A DNA stretch of 64,000 bases, taken from positions 186,001-250,000 of the forward strand of contig NZ_JAHA01000006.1 of assembly GCF_000526935.1 (NCBI RefSeq), read 5' to 3'. Source of the stretch: Butyrivibrio sp. FCS014 (GTDB lineage Bacteria; Bacillota; Clostridia; Lachnospirales; Lachnospiraceae). A program made the position numbers and the translations under genes. A model generated the notes under the pieces. It was not told where the DNA came from, did not search any database, and worked only from the letters and a program-made list of their open reading frames with translations. This document shows, one piece after another, positions 51,147 through 64,000 of the stretch; position 1 is the stretch's first letter, and every line of letters begins with the position of its first letter.

Positions 51147-54100
51147 ATGGAAAAAAACAGATTACATCCTACCGGTGCGGGTAAAAACTTGCGTATGAGT
51201 TTCCAGCGCCAGAAGGAAGTCCTGGAGATGCCGAACCTGATCGAAGTTCAGAAGAATTCCTATCAGTGGTTCCTTGACGAAGGCTTAAAGGAAGTCTTCG
51301 ACGATATCTCTCCAATTGAGGATTACAGTGGCAAGCTCAGTCTGGAATTTGTTGATTTCAAACTTTGCGAGGATGAGATCGACAAAAACAAGAACACGAT
51401 TGAGAAGTGCAAAGAGAGAGATGCAACATTTGCGGCACCTTTAAAGGTTAAGGTTCGTCTCCATAACAAGGAAAAGGATGAGATCACAGAGCACGAGATA
51501 TTCATGGGAGATCTTCCTTTGATGACTGCAACCGGTACCTTTGTTATCAACGGCGCTGAGCGTGTTATCGTCAGCCAGTTGGTACGTTCACCCGGAATTT
51601 ATTACGATATTACATACGATAAGATCGGTAAGGAACTTATGGCATGTACCGTTATTCCTAACAGAGGTGCATGGCTTGAGTATGAGACCGATCCTAACGA
51701 CGTGTTCTACGCAAGAGTAGACAGGACCAGAAAGGTTCCTGTAACTGTACTTGTAAGGGCCCTTGGTATTGGAACCAACGAGGAAATTCTCGAGCTCTTC
51801 GGCGATGAGCCTAAGATCCAGGGAAGTTTCTCCAAGGATTCATCAACCGATTACCAGAGCGGTCTTCTTGAGCTGTACAGAAAAATACGTCCCGGTGAGC
51901 CTTTAAGCGTTGAGAGTGCTGAGAACCTTATCAATGCCATGTTCTTCGACCCCAGAAGATATGACCTTGCAAAGGTTGGAAGATATAAGTTCAATAAGAA
52001 GCTTCACTTCAAGAATCGTATCAAGGGACATGTTCTTGCTGAGGACGTTGTTGATGAGACAACTGGCGAGATGATCGCAGCTGCAGGTACAAAGGTTGAC
52101 AGAGCCCTTGCTACCGAGATCCAGAACTGCGCTATTCCTTATGTAATCCTTCAGGAAGAAGAGAGAAACGTTAAGGTTCTTTCCAATATGATGGTAGATA
52201 TCACACACTTCATCGAGTGCGATCCTGCCGAGCTTGGAATCAACGAGGACGTTTACTATCCTGTACTTAAGGAGATCCTTGAGGAGTACACAGTTAAGAA
52301 CGATCCCGAAGGTCTTGCAGAGACCATTAAGAAGCGCGTTCATGAGCTTATTCCCAAGCATATTACTAAGGAAGACATCATTGCTTCCATTAACTATAAT
52401 ATCCACCTTGAGTATGGAATCGGTAACGATGATGATATCGACCACCTGGGCAACAGACGTATCCGCTGCGTAGGTGAGCTCCTTCAGAATCAGTATCGTA
52501 TCGGTCTTTCCAGACTTGAGAGAGTTGTTCGTGAGAGAATGACAACCCATGATACAGAGGAGGTTTCTCCTCAGACTCTTATCAACATCAAGCCTGTACA
52601 GGCTGCTGTTAAGGAGTTCTTTGGATCATCACAGCTGTCACAGTTCATGGATCAGAACAACCCTCTTGGTGAGCTTACTCACAAGAGACGTCTTTCAGCT
52701 CTCGGTCCCGGAGGTCTTTCAAGAGACAGAGCCGGATTCGAGGTGCGAGATGTTCACTATACACACTATGGACGTATGTGTCCTATTGAGACCCCTGAAG
52801 GTCCTAACATCGGTCTGATCAACTCTCTTGCAAGCTATGCCAGAGTTAATGATTACGGCTTCGTTGAGGCTCCTTACAGAAAGGTTGATATGTCAGATCC
52901 CGAGAATCCCAGGGTTACTGACGAGGTTGAGTATCTTACAGCAGACGAAGAGGATAACTACCATGTAGCTCAGGCTAACACTCCTCTTGATGATGAAGGA
53001 TACTTCAAGAGAAATACCGTTTCCGGTCGTTACAAGGATGAGACTTCCGAGTATCCCAAGACAATGTTCGAGTATATGGACGTGTCTCCTCGTATGGTAT
53101 TCTCTGTAGCTACAGCTCTTATCCCGTTCCTTGAGAACGATGATGCTAACCGTGCGCTGATGGGATCAAACATGCAGCGTCAGGCGGTGCCTCTTTTAAC
53201 AACAGAAGCTCCTGCGGTTGGTACAGGTATGGAGCGCAAGGCAGCTGTTGACTCAGGTGTATGCGTAGTTGCAAGAAAAGCCGGAACAGTTGATTTTGTA
53301 GACAGCAAGCTCATTCAGATGACTTATGACGATGGAGATAAGGAAGAGTTCCATCTGATCAAGTTCCAGAGATCAAACCAGAGTAACTGCTACAATCAGA
53401 GACCTATCGTATTCAAGGGCGACCACGTTGAGGCAGGACAGGTTATCGCAGATGGTCCTTCCACATCACAGGGAGAACTTGGACTTGGTAAGAACCCTCT
53501 CATCGGATTCATGACATGGGAAGGTTACAACTACGAGGACGCTGTACTTCTTTCAGAGAGACTCGTAAGAGATGACGTATTTACATCAGTTCATATAGAA
53601 GAGTACGAGGCAGAGGCCCGTGAGACCAAGCTGGGACCTGAGGAGATCACTCGTGATGTTCCCGGTGTCGGCGATGACGCTCTTAAGGACCTTGACGATC
53701 GCGGAATCATCCGTATCGGTGCTGAGGTTCGTGCCGGTGACATCCTTGTAGGTAAGGTTACTCCTAAGGGAGAGACAGAGCTTACCGCAGAGGAGAGACT
53801 CCTTAGAGCAATCTTCGGTGAGAAGGCAAGAGAAGTAAGGGATACATCCCTTAAGGTTCCTCACGGTGAGTACGGTATCGTTGTTGATGCCAAGGTATTC
53901 ACAAGAGAGAACGGAGATGAGCTTTCACCCGGTGTTAACCAGGCAGTTCGCATCTACATCGCTCAGAAGAGAAAGATTTCTGTAGGTGATAAGATGGCCG
54001 GCCGTCACGGTAACAAGGGTGTCGTTTCAAGAGTACTTCCTATCGAGGATATGCCTTACCTTCCTAACGGAAGACCTCTTGATATCGTGCTTAATCCTCT

Positions 54101-55022
54101 GGGCGTGCCTTCCCGTATGAATATCGGACAGGTGCTTGAGATTCACCTTTCTCTTGCTGCCAAGGCCCTTGGATTTAACATTGCAACACCTATTTTCGAC
54201 GGTGCTAACGAGATCGATATCCAGGATACATTGGAAATGGCCAATGATTATGTAAACAGCTCCTGGGAAGATTTCGAGGCAAAATATAAAGACCTTGTTC
54301 ATCCTGAGATCATGGATTACCTCTATGAGAACAGAGATCACAGAGAGCTCTGGAAGGGCGTTCCCATCAAGTCAGACGGAAAGGTTCAGCTCAGAGACGG
54401 TAGAACAGGTCAGAAGTTCGATAGCCCTACAACAATCGGACACATGCACTACCTCAAACTTCATCACCTGGTTGACGATAAGATCCACGCTCGTTCAACC
54501 GGCCCTTACTCACTGGTAACACAGCAGCCTCTGGGTGGTAAAGCTCAGTTCGGTGGACAGCGTTTTGGAGAGATGGAAGTTTGGGCTCTGGAGGCATATG
54601 GCGCAGCCTATACACTTCAGGAAATCCTTACAGTTAAGTCTGATGATGTTATCGGACGTGTTAAGACCTACGAAGCAATCATCAAGGGAGATAACATCCC
54701 TGAACCCGGCGTTCCCGAGTCCTTCAAGGTTCTTTTGAAAGAGCTCCAGTCACTGGGTCTTGATATCAAGGTTCTTCGTGAGGATAACACTGAAGTAGAA
54801 ATTATGGAGAGCGTAGATTATACGGAGCCTGATTACCGCTATGAAATCGAAGGCGATACATCAGGAAGAGATTACAAGCAGGAATCACTTGGAGCTGCCG
54901 GATTCACTCAGCAGAGGATAGACGAAGAGAGCGGCGAGTTTGTATCTGAAGTAGAGGGTGCAAATGATTATGCTGACGAGGCGTCAGACGACGATTTCGA
55001 TGATTTCAATGAAGATATGTAA
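51147..55022 (+). CDS. rpoB: DNA-directed RNA polymerase beta subunit
   Basis: 1291 residues from ATG 51147 (GGGGTGA at good distance); ATG 51141 is too near the RBS. All main parts are visible: [20 protein letters not shown], the rifampicin region with [20 protein letters not shown] and [11 protein letters not shown] (wild-type Asp, His and Ser at the usual resistance positions), [22 protein letters not shown] and the C-terminal [21 protein letters not shown] short acidic tail ends the protein. Confidence 0.99.
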   Translation: MEKNRLHPTGAGKNLRMSFQRQKEVLEMPNLIEVQKNSYQWFLDEGLKEVFDDISPIEDYSGKLSLEFVDFKLCEDEIDKNKNTIEKCKERDATFAAPLKVKVRLHNKEKDEITEHEIFMGDLPLMTATGTFVINGAERVIVSQLVRSPGIYYDITYDKIGKELMACTVIPNRGAWLEYETDPNDVFYARVDRTRKVPVTVLVRALGIGTNEEILELFGDEPKIQGSFSKDSSTDYQSGLLELYRKIRPGEPLSVESAENLINAMFFDPRRYDLAKVGRYKFNKKLHFKNRIKGHVLAEDVVDETTGEMIAAAGTKVDRALATEIQNCAIPYVILQEEERNVKVLSNMMVDITHFIECDPAELGINEDVYYPVLKEILEEYTVKNDPEGLAETIKKRVHELIPKHITKEDIIASINYNIHLEYGIGNDDDIDHLGNRRIRCVGELLQNQYRIGLSRLERVVRERMTTHDTEEVSPQTLINIKPVQAAVKEFFGSSQLSQFMDQNNPLGELTHKRRLSALGPGGLSRDRAGFEVRDVHYTHYGRMCPIETPEGPNIGLINSLASYARVNDYGFVEAPYRKVDMSDPENPRVTDEVEYLTADEEDNYHVAQANTPLDDEGYFKRNTVSGRYKDETSEYPKTMFEYMDVSPRMVFSVATALIPFLENDDANRALMGSNMQRQAVPLLTTEAPAVGTGMERKAAVDSGVCVVARKAGTVDFVDSKLIQMTYDDGDKEEFHLIKFQRSNQSNCYNQRPIVFKGDHVEAGQVIADGPSTSQGELGLGKNPLIGFMTWEGYNYEDAVLLSERLVRDDVFTSVHIEEYEAEARETKLGPEEITRDVPGVGDDALKDLDDRGIIRIGAEVRAGDILVGKVTPKGETELTAEERLLRAIFGEKAREVRDTSLKVPHGEYGIVVDAKVFTRENGDELSPGVNQAVRIYIAQKRKISVGDKMAGRHGNKGVVSRVLPIEDMPYLPNGRPLDIVLNPLGVPSRMNIGQVLEIHLSLAAKALGFNIATPIFDGANEIDIQDTLEMANDYVNSSWEDFEAKYKDLVHPEIMDYLYENRDHRELWKGVPIKSDGKVQLRDGRTGQKFDSPTTIGHMHYLKLHHLVDDKIHARSTGPYSLVTQQPLGGKAQFGGQRFGEMEVWALEAYGAAYTLQEILTVKSDDVIGRVKTYEAIIKGDNIPEPGVPESFKVLLKELQSLGLDIKVLREDNTEVEIMESVDYTEPDYRYEIEGDTSGRDYKQESLGAAGFTQQRIDEESGEFVSEVEGANDYADEASDDDFDDFNEDM

Positions 55023-55067
55023 TTATTAACCGTTAATTGACGACTACATATAGAAAAGAGGTTAAGA

Positions 55068-58811
<3,744 letters not shown>

Positions 58812-58872
58812 TAATAAAATTTTTAGTTGACAATCACAGGTATTGAATTTATAATTCTTAATTGCGTGTATT

Positions 58873-58901
58873 GACAAAGGGGTGAACTATGCCCCTTTGT
58901 C
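58873..58901 (+). terminator. Hairpin between rpoC and rpsL
   Basis: GACAAAGGGG (58873-58882) pairs perfectly with CCCCTTTGTC (58892-58901) around TGAACTATG. Only TT follows, so it may be an attenuator or processing site rather than a full terminator. The hairpin ends 32 bases before rpsL. Confidence 0.55.
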
Positions 58902-58933
58902 TTATGCATATATTAAAATAGGAGGTAAGAAGA

Positions 58934-59356
58934 ATGCCAACATTTAACCAGTTAGTTAGAAAGGGTCGTCAGACATCTGTTAAGAAGTCTACTGCACCTG
59001 CTCTTCAGAAGGGCTTCAACTCTCTTCACAAGAAGGCAACTGCAACAGCTTCTCCTCAGAAGCGTGGCGTATGTACAGCTGTTAAGACTGCTACCCCTAA
59101 GAAGCCTAACTCTGCTCTGAGAAAGATTGCCAGAGTACGTCTTTCTAACGGTATTGAGGTAACAAGCTACATTCCTGGCGAGGGACACAACCTTCAGGAG
59201 CACAGCGTTGTTCTCATCCGTGGCGGAAGAGTTAAGGATCTGCCTGGTACAAGGTATCACATCATCAGAGGTACTCTTGATACAGCAGGCGTAGCCGACA
59301 GAAAACAGGCTCGTTCTAAGTATGGCGCTAAGAGACCTAAAGCAGCCAAGAAGTAA
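58934..59356 (+). CDS. rpsL: 30S ribosomal protein S12
   Basis: 140 residues, RBS AGGAGGTAAG. It carries [32 protein letters not shown] and [14 protein letters not shown], with the streptomycin-site lysines unchanged. First gene of the str-type cluster rpsL-rpsG-fusA-tuf. Confidence 0.99.
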   Translation: MPTFNQLVRKGRQTSVKKSTAPALQKGFNSLHKKATATASPQKRGVCTAVKTATPKKPNSALRKIARVRLSNGIEVTSYIPGEGHNLQEHSVVLIRGGRVKDLPGTRYHIIRGTLDTAGVADRKQARSKYGAKRPKAAKK

Positions 59357-59448
59357 TTTAACAACAGATCTAATTTTTTAAAGTGTTGGTGTTCTATTCT
59401 ATATAAAAGAAGTAAGATACCGCACGTACACTAAATTAGTGAGTACCG

Positions 59449-59978
<530 letters not shown>

Positions 59979-60033
59979 TCTATACATTTGTGTGAGTTGA
60001 CTAGGGTTTAATTATTTATAGGAGGAAGAACCT

Positions 60034-62151
60034 TTGGCTGATAGACAATACCCATTGGAGAGAACCAGGAACATCGGTATCATGGCTCATATTGATGCTG
60101 GTAAGACTACTCTTACAGAGCGTATTCTTTACTATACCGGTGTTAACTACAAGATTGGTGAGACCTACGAAGGAACTGCTACCATGGACTGGATGGAACA
60201 GGAGCAGGAGCGTGGTATCACAATCACATCTGCAGCAACAACTTGCCACTGGACACTTCAGGAAAACGGAAAGGCTAAGCCCGGCGCTTTAGAGCACCGT
60301 ATCAACATCATTGATACCCCCGGCCACGTAGACTTTACCGTTGAGGTTGAGCGTTCACTGCGCGTACTTGATGGTGCAGTTGGTGTATTCAGTGCTAAGG
60401 AAGGCGTTGAGCCTCAGTCTGAGAACGTATGGCGTCAGGCTGACGGATTTAACGTTCCTCGTATGGCATTCATCAACAAGATGGATATCATTGGCGCTAA
60501 CTATTACGGAGCTGTTGAGCAGATCCGTAACAGACTTAAGAAAAATGCAATTATGATCGAGATCCCTATCGGAGCTGAAGATCAGTTCCAGGGTATCATC
60601 GACCTTTTCGAGATGCAGGCTTACATCTACAACGATGATAAGGGCGAGGATGTTACCATTGGTGAGATCCCTGCTGATCTTAAAGACGATGCTGAGCTTT
60701 ATCATGGCGAGCTCGTTGAGAAGATCTGCGATCTTGATGAAGACCTTATGATGAAGTACCTTGAGGGTGAGGAGCCCACAGTTGCTGAACTTAAGGCAGC
60801 ACTTCGTAAGGCAACTTGCGAGTGTAAGGCATTCCCTGTATGCTGTGGATCAGCTCACAGAAACAGAGGAATCCAGAAGCTTATTGATGCAGTAATCGAG
60901 TTCATGCCTTCACCTCTTGATATCCCTGCTTGTAAGGGTACAGATATGGATGGCAATGAGATCGAAGTTGAGTCAACAGACGACGGTCCTTTTGCAGCTC
61001 TTGCATTCAAGATTGTCAGCGATCCTTTCGTAGGAAAGCTTGCATTCTTCCGTGTATATCGTGGAACTGCAAATTCAGGTTCTTACGTGCTTAACAGCAC
61101 AAAGGACAGCAAGGAGCGTCTTGGACGTATCCTTCAGATGCATGCTAATAAGCGTTCAGATCTTGATAAGGTATATTCAGGCGATATCGCTGCTGCTGTA
61201 GGTCTTAAGAACACAGTAACAGGTGATACACTCTGTGACGAGAAGAATCCTGTTATTCTTGAGTCTATGGAGTTCCCTGATCCCGTTATTGAGCTTGCTA
61301 TCGAGCCTAAGACCAAGGCCGGTCAGCAGAAGCTGGATGAGGCTCTTATGAAGCTTGCTGAAGAGGATCCTACATTCAGAGCTCATACAAACCCTGAGAC
61401 AGGTCAGACTATCATCGCTGGTATGGGTGAGCTTCACCTTGATATCATCGTTGACAGACTTCTCAGAGAGTACAAGGTTGAGGCTAACGTTGGTGCACCT
61501 CAGGTTGCTTACAGAGAGGCTATTACAAAGGCAGTAGACGTAGAGTCCAAATATGCTAAGCAGTCCGGTGGACGTGGTCAGTACGGACACTGTAAAGTTC
61601 GTTTCGAGCCCATGGATGCCAACGGAGATAACCTTTATGCATTCGATAGCGAAGTTGTCGGTGGTGCTATTCCTAAGGAATTCATCCAGCCTATCAGCGA
61701 AGGTATCGAAGAGGCTATGAAGGCCGGAACACTTGGTGGATATCCTGTTGTAGGTGTACACGCTACTGTATACGACGGATCATACCACGAGGTAGACTCT
61801 TCAGAGATGGCATTCCACATTGCCGGATCTATGGCATTCAAGGATGCTATGCAGAAGGGTGCTCCTGTTCTTCTTGAGCCCATCATGAAGGTTGAGGTTA
61901 CTATGCCTGAAGAGTACATGGGAGATGTTATCGGTGACGTTAACTCTCGTCGTGGACAGGTTGAAGGTATGGATGACCTTGGCGGCGGTAAGATCGTTAG
62001 AGCACATGTGCCGCTTGCAGAGATGTTTGGTTATGCTACAGACCTTCGTTCCAGAACACAGGGACGTGGTAACTATTCAATGTTCTTCGAGAAATATGCA
62101 CCTGTTCCCAAGAACGTTCAGGATAAAGTCCTTTCAAACAAGGGCAACTGA
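60034..62151 (+). CDS. fusA: Elongation factor G
   Basis: 705 residues, TTG start at 60034 with RBS AGGAGGAAG (60020-60028). GTPase motifs are G1 [10 protein letters not shown]2 [12 protein letters not shown]3 DTPGHVDF and G4 NKMD; domains II-V follow, including [14 protein letters not shown] and [14 protein letters not shown]. Translocase of the ribosome. The rare start codon on a highly expressed gene is notable but well supported by the RBS. Confidence 0.99.
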   Translation: MADRQYPLERTRNIGIMAHIDAGKTTLTERILYYTGVNYKIGETYEGTATMDWMEQEQERGITITSAATTCHWTLQENGKAKPGALEHRINIIDTPGHVDFTVEVERSLRVLDGAVGVFSAKEGVEPQSENVWRQADGFNVPRMAFINKMDIIGANYYGAVEQIRNRLKKNAIMIEIPIGAEDQFQGIIDLFEMQAYIYNDDKGEDVTIGEIPADLKDDAELYHGELVEKICDLDEDLMMKYLEGEEPTVAELKAALRKATCECKAFPVCCGSAHRNRGIQKLIDAVIEFMPSPLDIPACKGTDMDGNEIEVESTDDGPFAALAFKIVSDPFVGKLAFFRVYRGTANSGSYVLNSTKDSKERLGRILQMHANKRSDLDKVYSGDIAAAVGLKNTVTGDTLCDEKNPVILESMEFPDPVIELAIEPKTKAGQQKLDEALMKLAEEDPTFRAHTNPETGQTIIAGMGELHLDIIVDRLLREYKVEANVGAPQVAYREAITKAVDVESKYAKQSGGRGQYGHCKVRFEPMDANGDNLYAFDSEVVGGAIPKEFIQPISEGIEEAMKAGTLGGYPVVGVHATVYDGSYHEVDSSEMAFHIAGSMAFKDAMQKGAPVLLEPIMKVEVTMPEEYMGDVIGDVNSRRGQVEGMDDLGGGKIVRAHVPLAEMFGYATDLRSRTQGRGNYSMFFEKYAPVPKNVQDKVLSNKGN

Positions 62152-62194
62152 TGACCAAAATCTAAGAAAAGTCCCTAAAAATCTAAGTTTGTGC

Positions 62195-62223
62195 TTGATT
62201 TAAAGGTGAACTTTTAATATAAT
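62195..62223 (+). promoter_or_regulatory. Promoter of tuf
   Basis: TTGATT (62195-62200), 17-base spacer, TATAAT (62218-62223). It gives tuf its own start in addition to read-through from fusA. RBS AAGGAGG lies at 62274-62280. Confidence 0.85.
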
Positions 62224-62289
62224 CGATATAGTCGGTTAAATTATGAATGAAAATGTTGATGAACATTTCACTAAGGAGGATATTTAGAA

Positions 62290-63480
62290 ATGGCAAAAGC
62301 TAAGTTTGACAGAACCAAACCCCATGTTAACATTGGTACCATCGGACACGTTGACCATGGTAAAACAACTCTTACAGCTGCTATCACAGCAGTTCTCGCT
62401 GACAGAGGATTCAGCCCTGCTGTTGCATTCGATCAGATCGATAAGGCTCCTGAAGAGAAGGAGCGTGGTATCACAATTAACTCAGCTCACATCGAGTACG
62501 AGACAGCTAACAGACACTATGCACACGTTGACTGCCCCGGCCACGCTGACTACGTTAAGAACATGATCACAGGTGCAGCTCAGATGGATGGTTCTATCCT
62601 TGTTGTTGCTGCTACTGATGGTGTTATGGCTCAGACCAAAGAGCACGTTCTTCTTGCTCGTCAGGTAGGTGTTCCTTACATCATCGTATTCATGAACAAG
62701 TGCGATATGGTTGACGATCCCGAGCTTCTTGACCTCGTTGAGATGGAGATCAGAGACCTTCTTACAGAGTATGAGTTCCCTGGAGATGACACACCTATCA
62801 TCCGTGGTTCAGCTCTTAAGGCTCTTGAGGATCCTAAGTCTGAGTGGGGTGATAAGATCATCGAGCTCATGGATACAGTTGATAGCTATATCCCTGAACC
62901 TACTCGTGAGACAGATAAGCCTTTCCTTATGCCTGTTGAGGACGTATTCACAATCACAGGTCGTGGAACAGTTGCTACTGGTAGAGTAGAGAGAGGTCAC
63001 CTTAACCTCAACGACGAAATCGAAATCGTTGGTATCAAGGAAGAGACTTCTAAGTCTGTATGTACCGGTATCGAGATGTTCAGAAAGACTATGGATTACT
63101 GCGAGGCTGGTGATAACGTTGGTCTTCTTCTCCGTGGTGTTGATCGTGATGGCATCCAGAGAGGACAGGTTGTTACAAAGCCCGGCACAGTAACATGCCA
63201 CACAAAGTTTACTGCTGAGGTTTACGTTCTTACTAAGGACGAGGGTGGCCGTCATACACCTTTCTTCACAAACTACAGACCTCAGTTCTATTTCAGAACA
63301 ACTGACGTTACAGGTGTCTGCAACCTTCCCGATGGTGTTGAGATGTGCATGCCTGGTGACCACGTAACAATGTCTATCGAGCTTATTCACCCCATCGCTA
63401 TGGAGCAGGGTCTTAAGTTCGCTATCCGTGAGGGTGGACGTACAGTTGGATCAGGTAAGGTTGCTACAATCGTTGAGTAA
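62290..63480 (+). CDS. tuf: Elongation factor Tu
   Basis: 396 residues. G1 [10 protein letters not shown]2 [13 protein letters not shown]3 DCPGHADY and G4 NKCDMVDD are intact; the C-terminal domains include [14 protein letters not shown] and GRTVGSGKV. Delivers aminoacyl-tRNA. Strong RBS and own promoter fit high expression. A strong terminator follows. Confidence 0.99.
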   Translation: MAKAKFDRTKPHVNIGTIGHVDHGKTTLTAAITAVLADRGFSPAVAFDQIDKAPEEKERGITINSAHIEYETANRHYAHVDCPGHADYVKNMITGAAQMDGSILVVAATDGVMAQTKEHVLLARQVGVPYIIVFMNKCDMVDDPELLDLVEMEIRDLLTEYEFPGDDTPIIRGSALKALEDPKSEWGDKIIELMDTVDSYIPEPTRETDKPFLMPVEDVFTITGRGTVATGRVERGHLNLNDEIEIVGIKEETSKSVCTGIEMFRKTMDYCEAGDNVGLLLRGVDRDGIQRGQVVTKPGTVTCHTKFTAEVYVLTKDEGGRHTPFFTNYRPQFYFRTTDVTGVCNLPDGVEMCMPGDHVTMSIELIHPIAMEQGLKFAIREGGRTVGSGKVATIVE

Positions 63481-63512
63481 TTCTTATCAGATCGCATGAT
63501 CACTGAATTTAT

Positions 63513-63547
63513 AAAGGGTTTCAAGCCTTGTGCTTGGAACCCTTTTT
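63513..63547 (+). terminator. Rho-independent terminator after tuf
   Basis: AAAGGGTTTCAAGC (63513-63526) pairs with GCTTGGAACCCTTT (63532-63545), 14 positions with one G-T wobble, loop CTTGT, then TTTTT. It ends the core translation cluster. Confidence 0.95.
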
Positions 63548-63612
63548 ACGTACAATAAAGGGCATATTGATAATTAATATGGGAAGCCCAAATTGCATAG
63601 GGAGAGCACCAG

Positions 63613-64000
63613 ATGTTAAGACTTGAGAAGATAAATGGTAAAAATGTTTGGGATATTTTAAAACTATCTGTTAATGACGACCAGAGAGAATTCGTTGCTT
63701 CTAATGAGGTTAGTATCATTGAGGCTTATACAACTGTCACCAATAATGGCTACGCGTTTCCTTTTGGAATTTATGAAGATGATACACTTGTTGGATTTGT
63801 TATGATCGGATATGACAAAGATGATTATTGGGATGATGCGCCTGCTATAGCAGACAATAACTATAATATATGGCGTCTGATGATAGACAGGAGATATCAG
63901 CAAAAGGGCTATGGCAGAAAAGCAATAGAACTTGCTCTTGAATTCATTAAGACATTTCCTTGTGGGAAGGCTGAGTACTGTTGGCTTTCATATGAACCGG
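63613..64000 (+). CDS. GNAT acetyltransferase, N-terminal part (cut by window edge)
   Basis: 129 residues are visible from ATG 63613, RBS AGGGAGAG. The pattern fits a small GNAT of the spermidine acetyltransferase/BltD kind: EAYTTVTNNGYAFPFGIYED, TLVGFVMIGYD, YNIWRLMIDRRYQQKGYGRK (acetyl-CoA loop QQKGYGRKA) and ALEFIKTF. The C-terminal substrate part is outside the window. It is unlinked to the genes before it, being after the tuf terminator. Confidence 0.88.
   Translation, partial: MLRLEKINGKNVWDILKLSVNDDQREFVASNEVSIIEAYTTVTNNGYAFPFGIYEDDTLVGFVMIGYDKDDYWDDAPAIADNNYNIWRLMIDRRYQQKGYGRKAIELALEFIKTFPCGKAEYCWLSYEP

Noticed and set aside
58871..58899. TTGACA at 58871 as an rpsL promoter
   Set aside because: No -10-like hexamer lies at 16-18 bases; the TTGACA is part of the GACAAAGGGG hairpin arm.

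Overview
The window looks like a chromosomal segment of an anaerobic, low-to-moderate-GC Firmicute, most likely a Lachnospiraceae member of the Butyrivibrio/Pseudobutyrivibrio type. This is inferred from protein style, strong AGGAGG ribosome binding sites, and the Gram-positive order rpmG-secE-nusG-rplK-rplA / rplJ-rplL / rpoB-rpoC / rpsL-rpsG-fusA / tuf at the right end. Every gene I can support is on the + strand.

Region 1 (about 1-9117) is an envelope block. It holds the tail of a membrane protein, a four-TM protein with a degenerate class III cyclase-like domain, a TM-anchored MORN-repeat protein, a secreted TolC-like coiled-coil protein (odd for a Gram-positive), and a 1032-residue secreted protein with a long Gly/Ser tract. 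These genes run with almost no gaps into region 2.

Region 2 (9129-29671) is a complete-looking contractile injection system (CIS, phage-tail-like): DUF4255 terminator, PAAR-like tip, sheath, tube, a tail-assembly-chaperone-like gene with a probable programmed -1 frameshift into a DUF6760 protein, a second tube protein fused to about eleven 27-residue repeats, a coiled-coil protein (tape-measure candidate), two CIS_tube/LysM-like adaptors, a split spike (gpD-like and gpV-like), gp25, two baseplate-J-like proteins and a gpI-like protein.

Region 3 (29690-45773) is the accessory and control part. It has a STAS protein, an orphan FtsE-like ATPase, a membrane-bound HATPase lacking a phospho-acceptor His domain, an SH3b protein, a small acidic protein, the CIS AAA+ ATPase, a 1.7-kilo-residue surface protein, a GNAT, a large unknown helical protein, a small peptide with a GG-leader-like motif and a SpoIIE-type PP2C phosphatase. 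STAS, HATPase and PP2C together form the parts list of an RsbV/RsbW/RsbU-like partner switch, so the CIS may be controlled by reversible Ser phosphorylation.

Region 4 (45781-63547) is core translation and transcription, with recognisable promoters, an L1-type leader, an L10 leader with terminator, intrinsic terminators, and a capA gene placed between rplA and rplJ. The window ends inside a GNAT acetyltransferase gene. No tRNA, rRNA, IS element or CRISPR array was seen.
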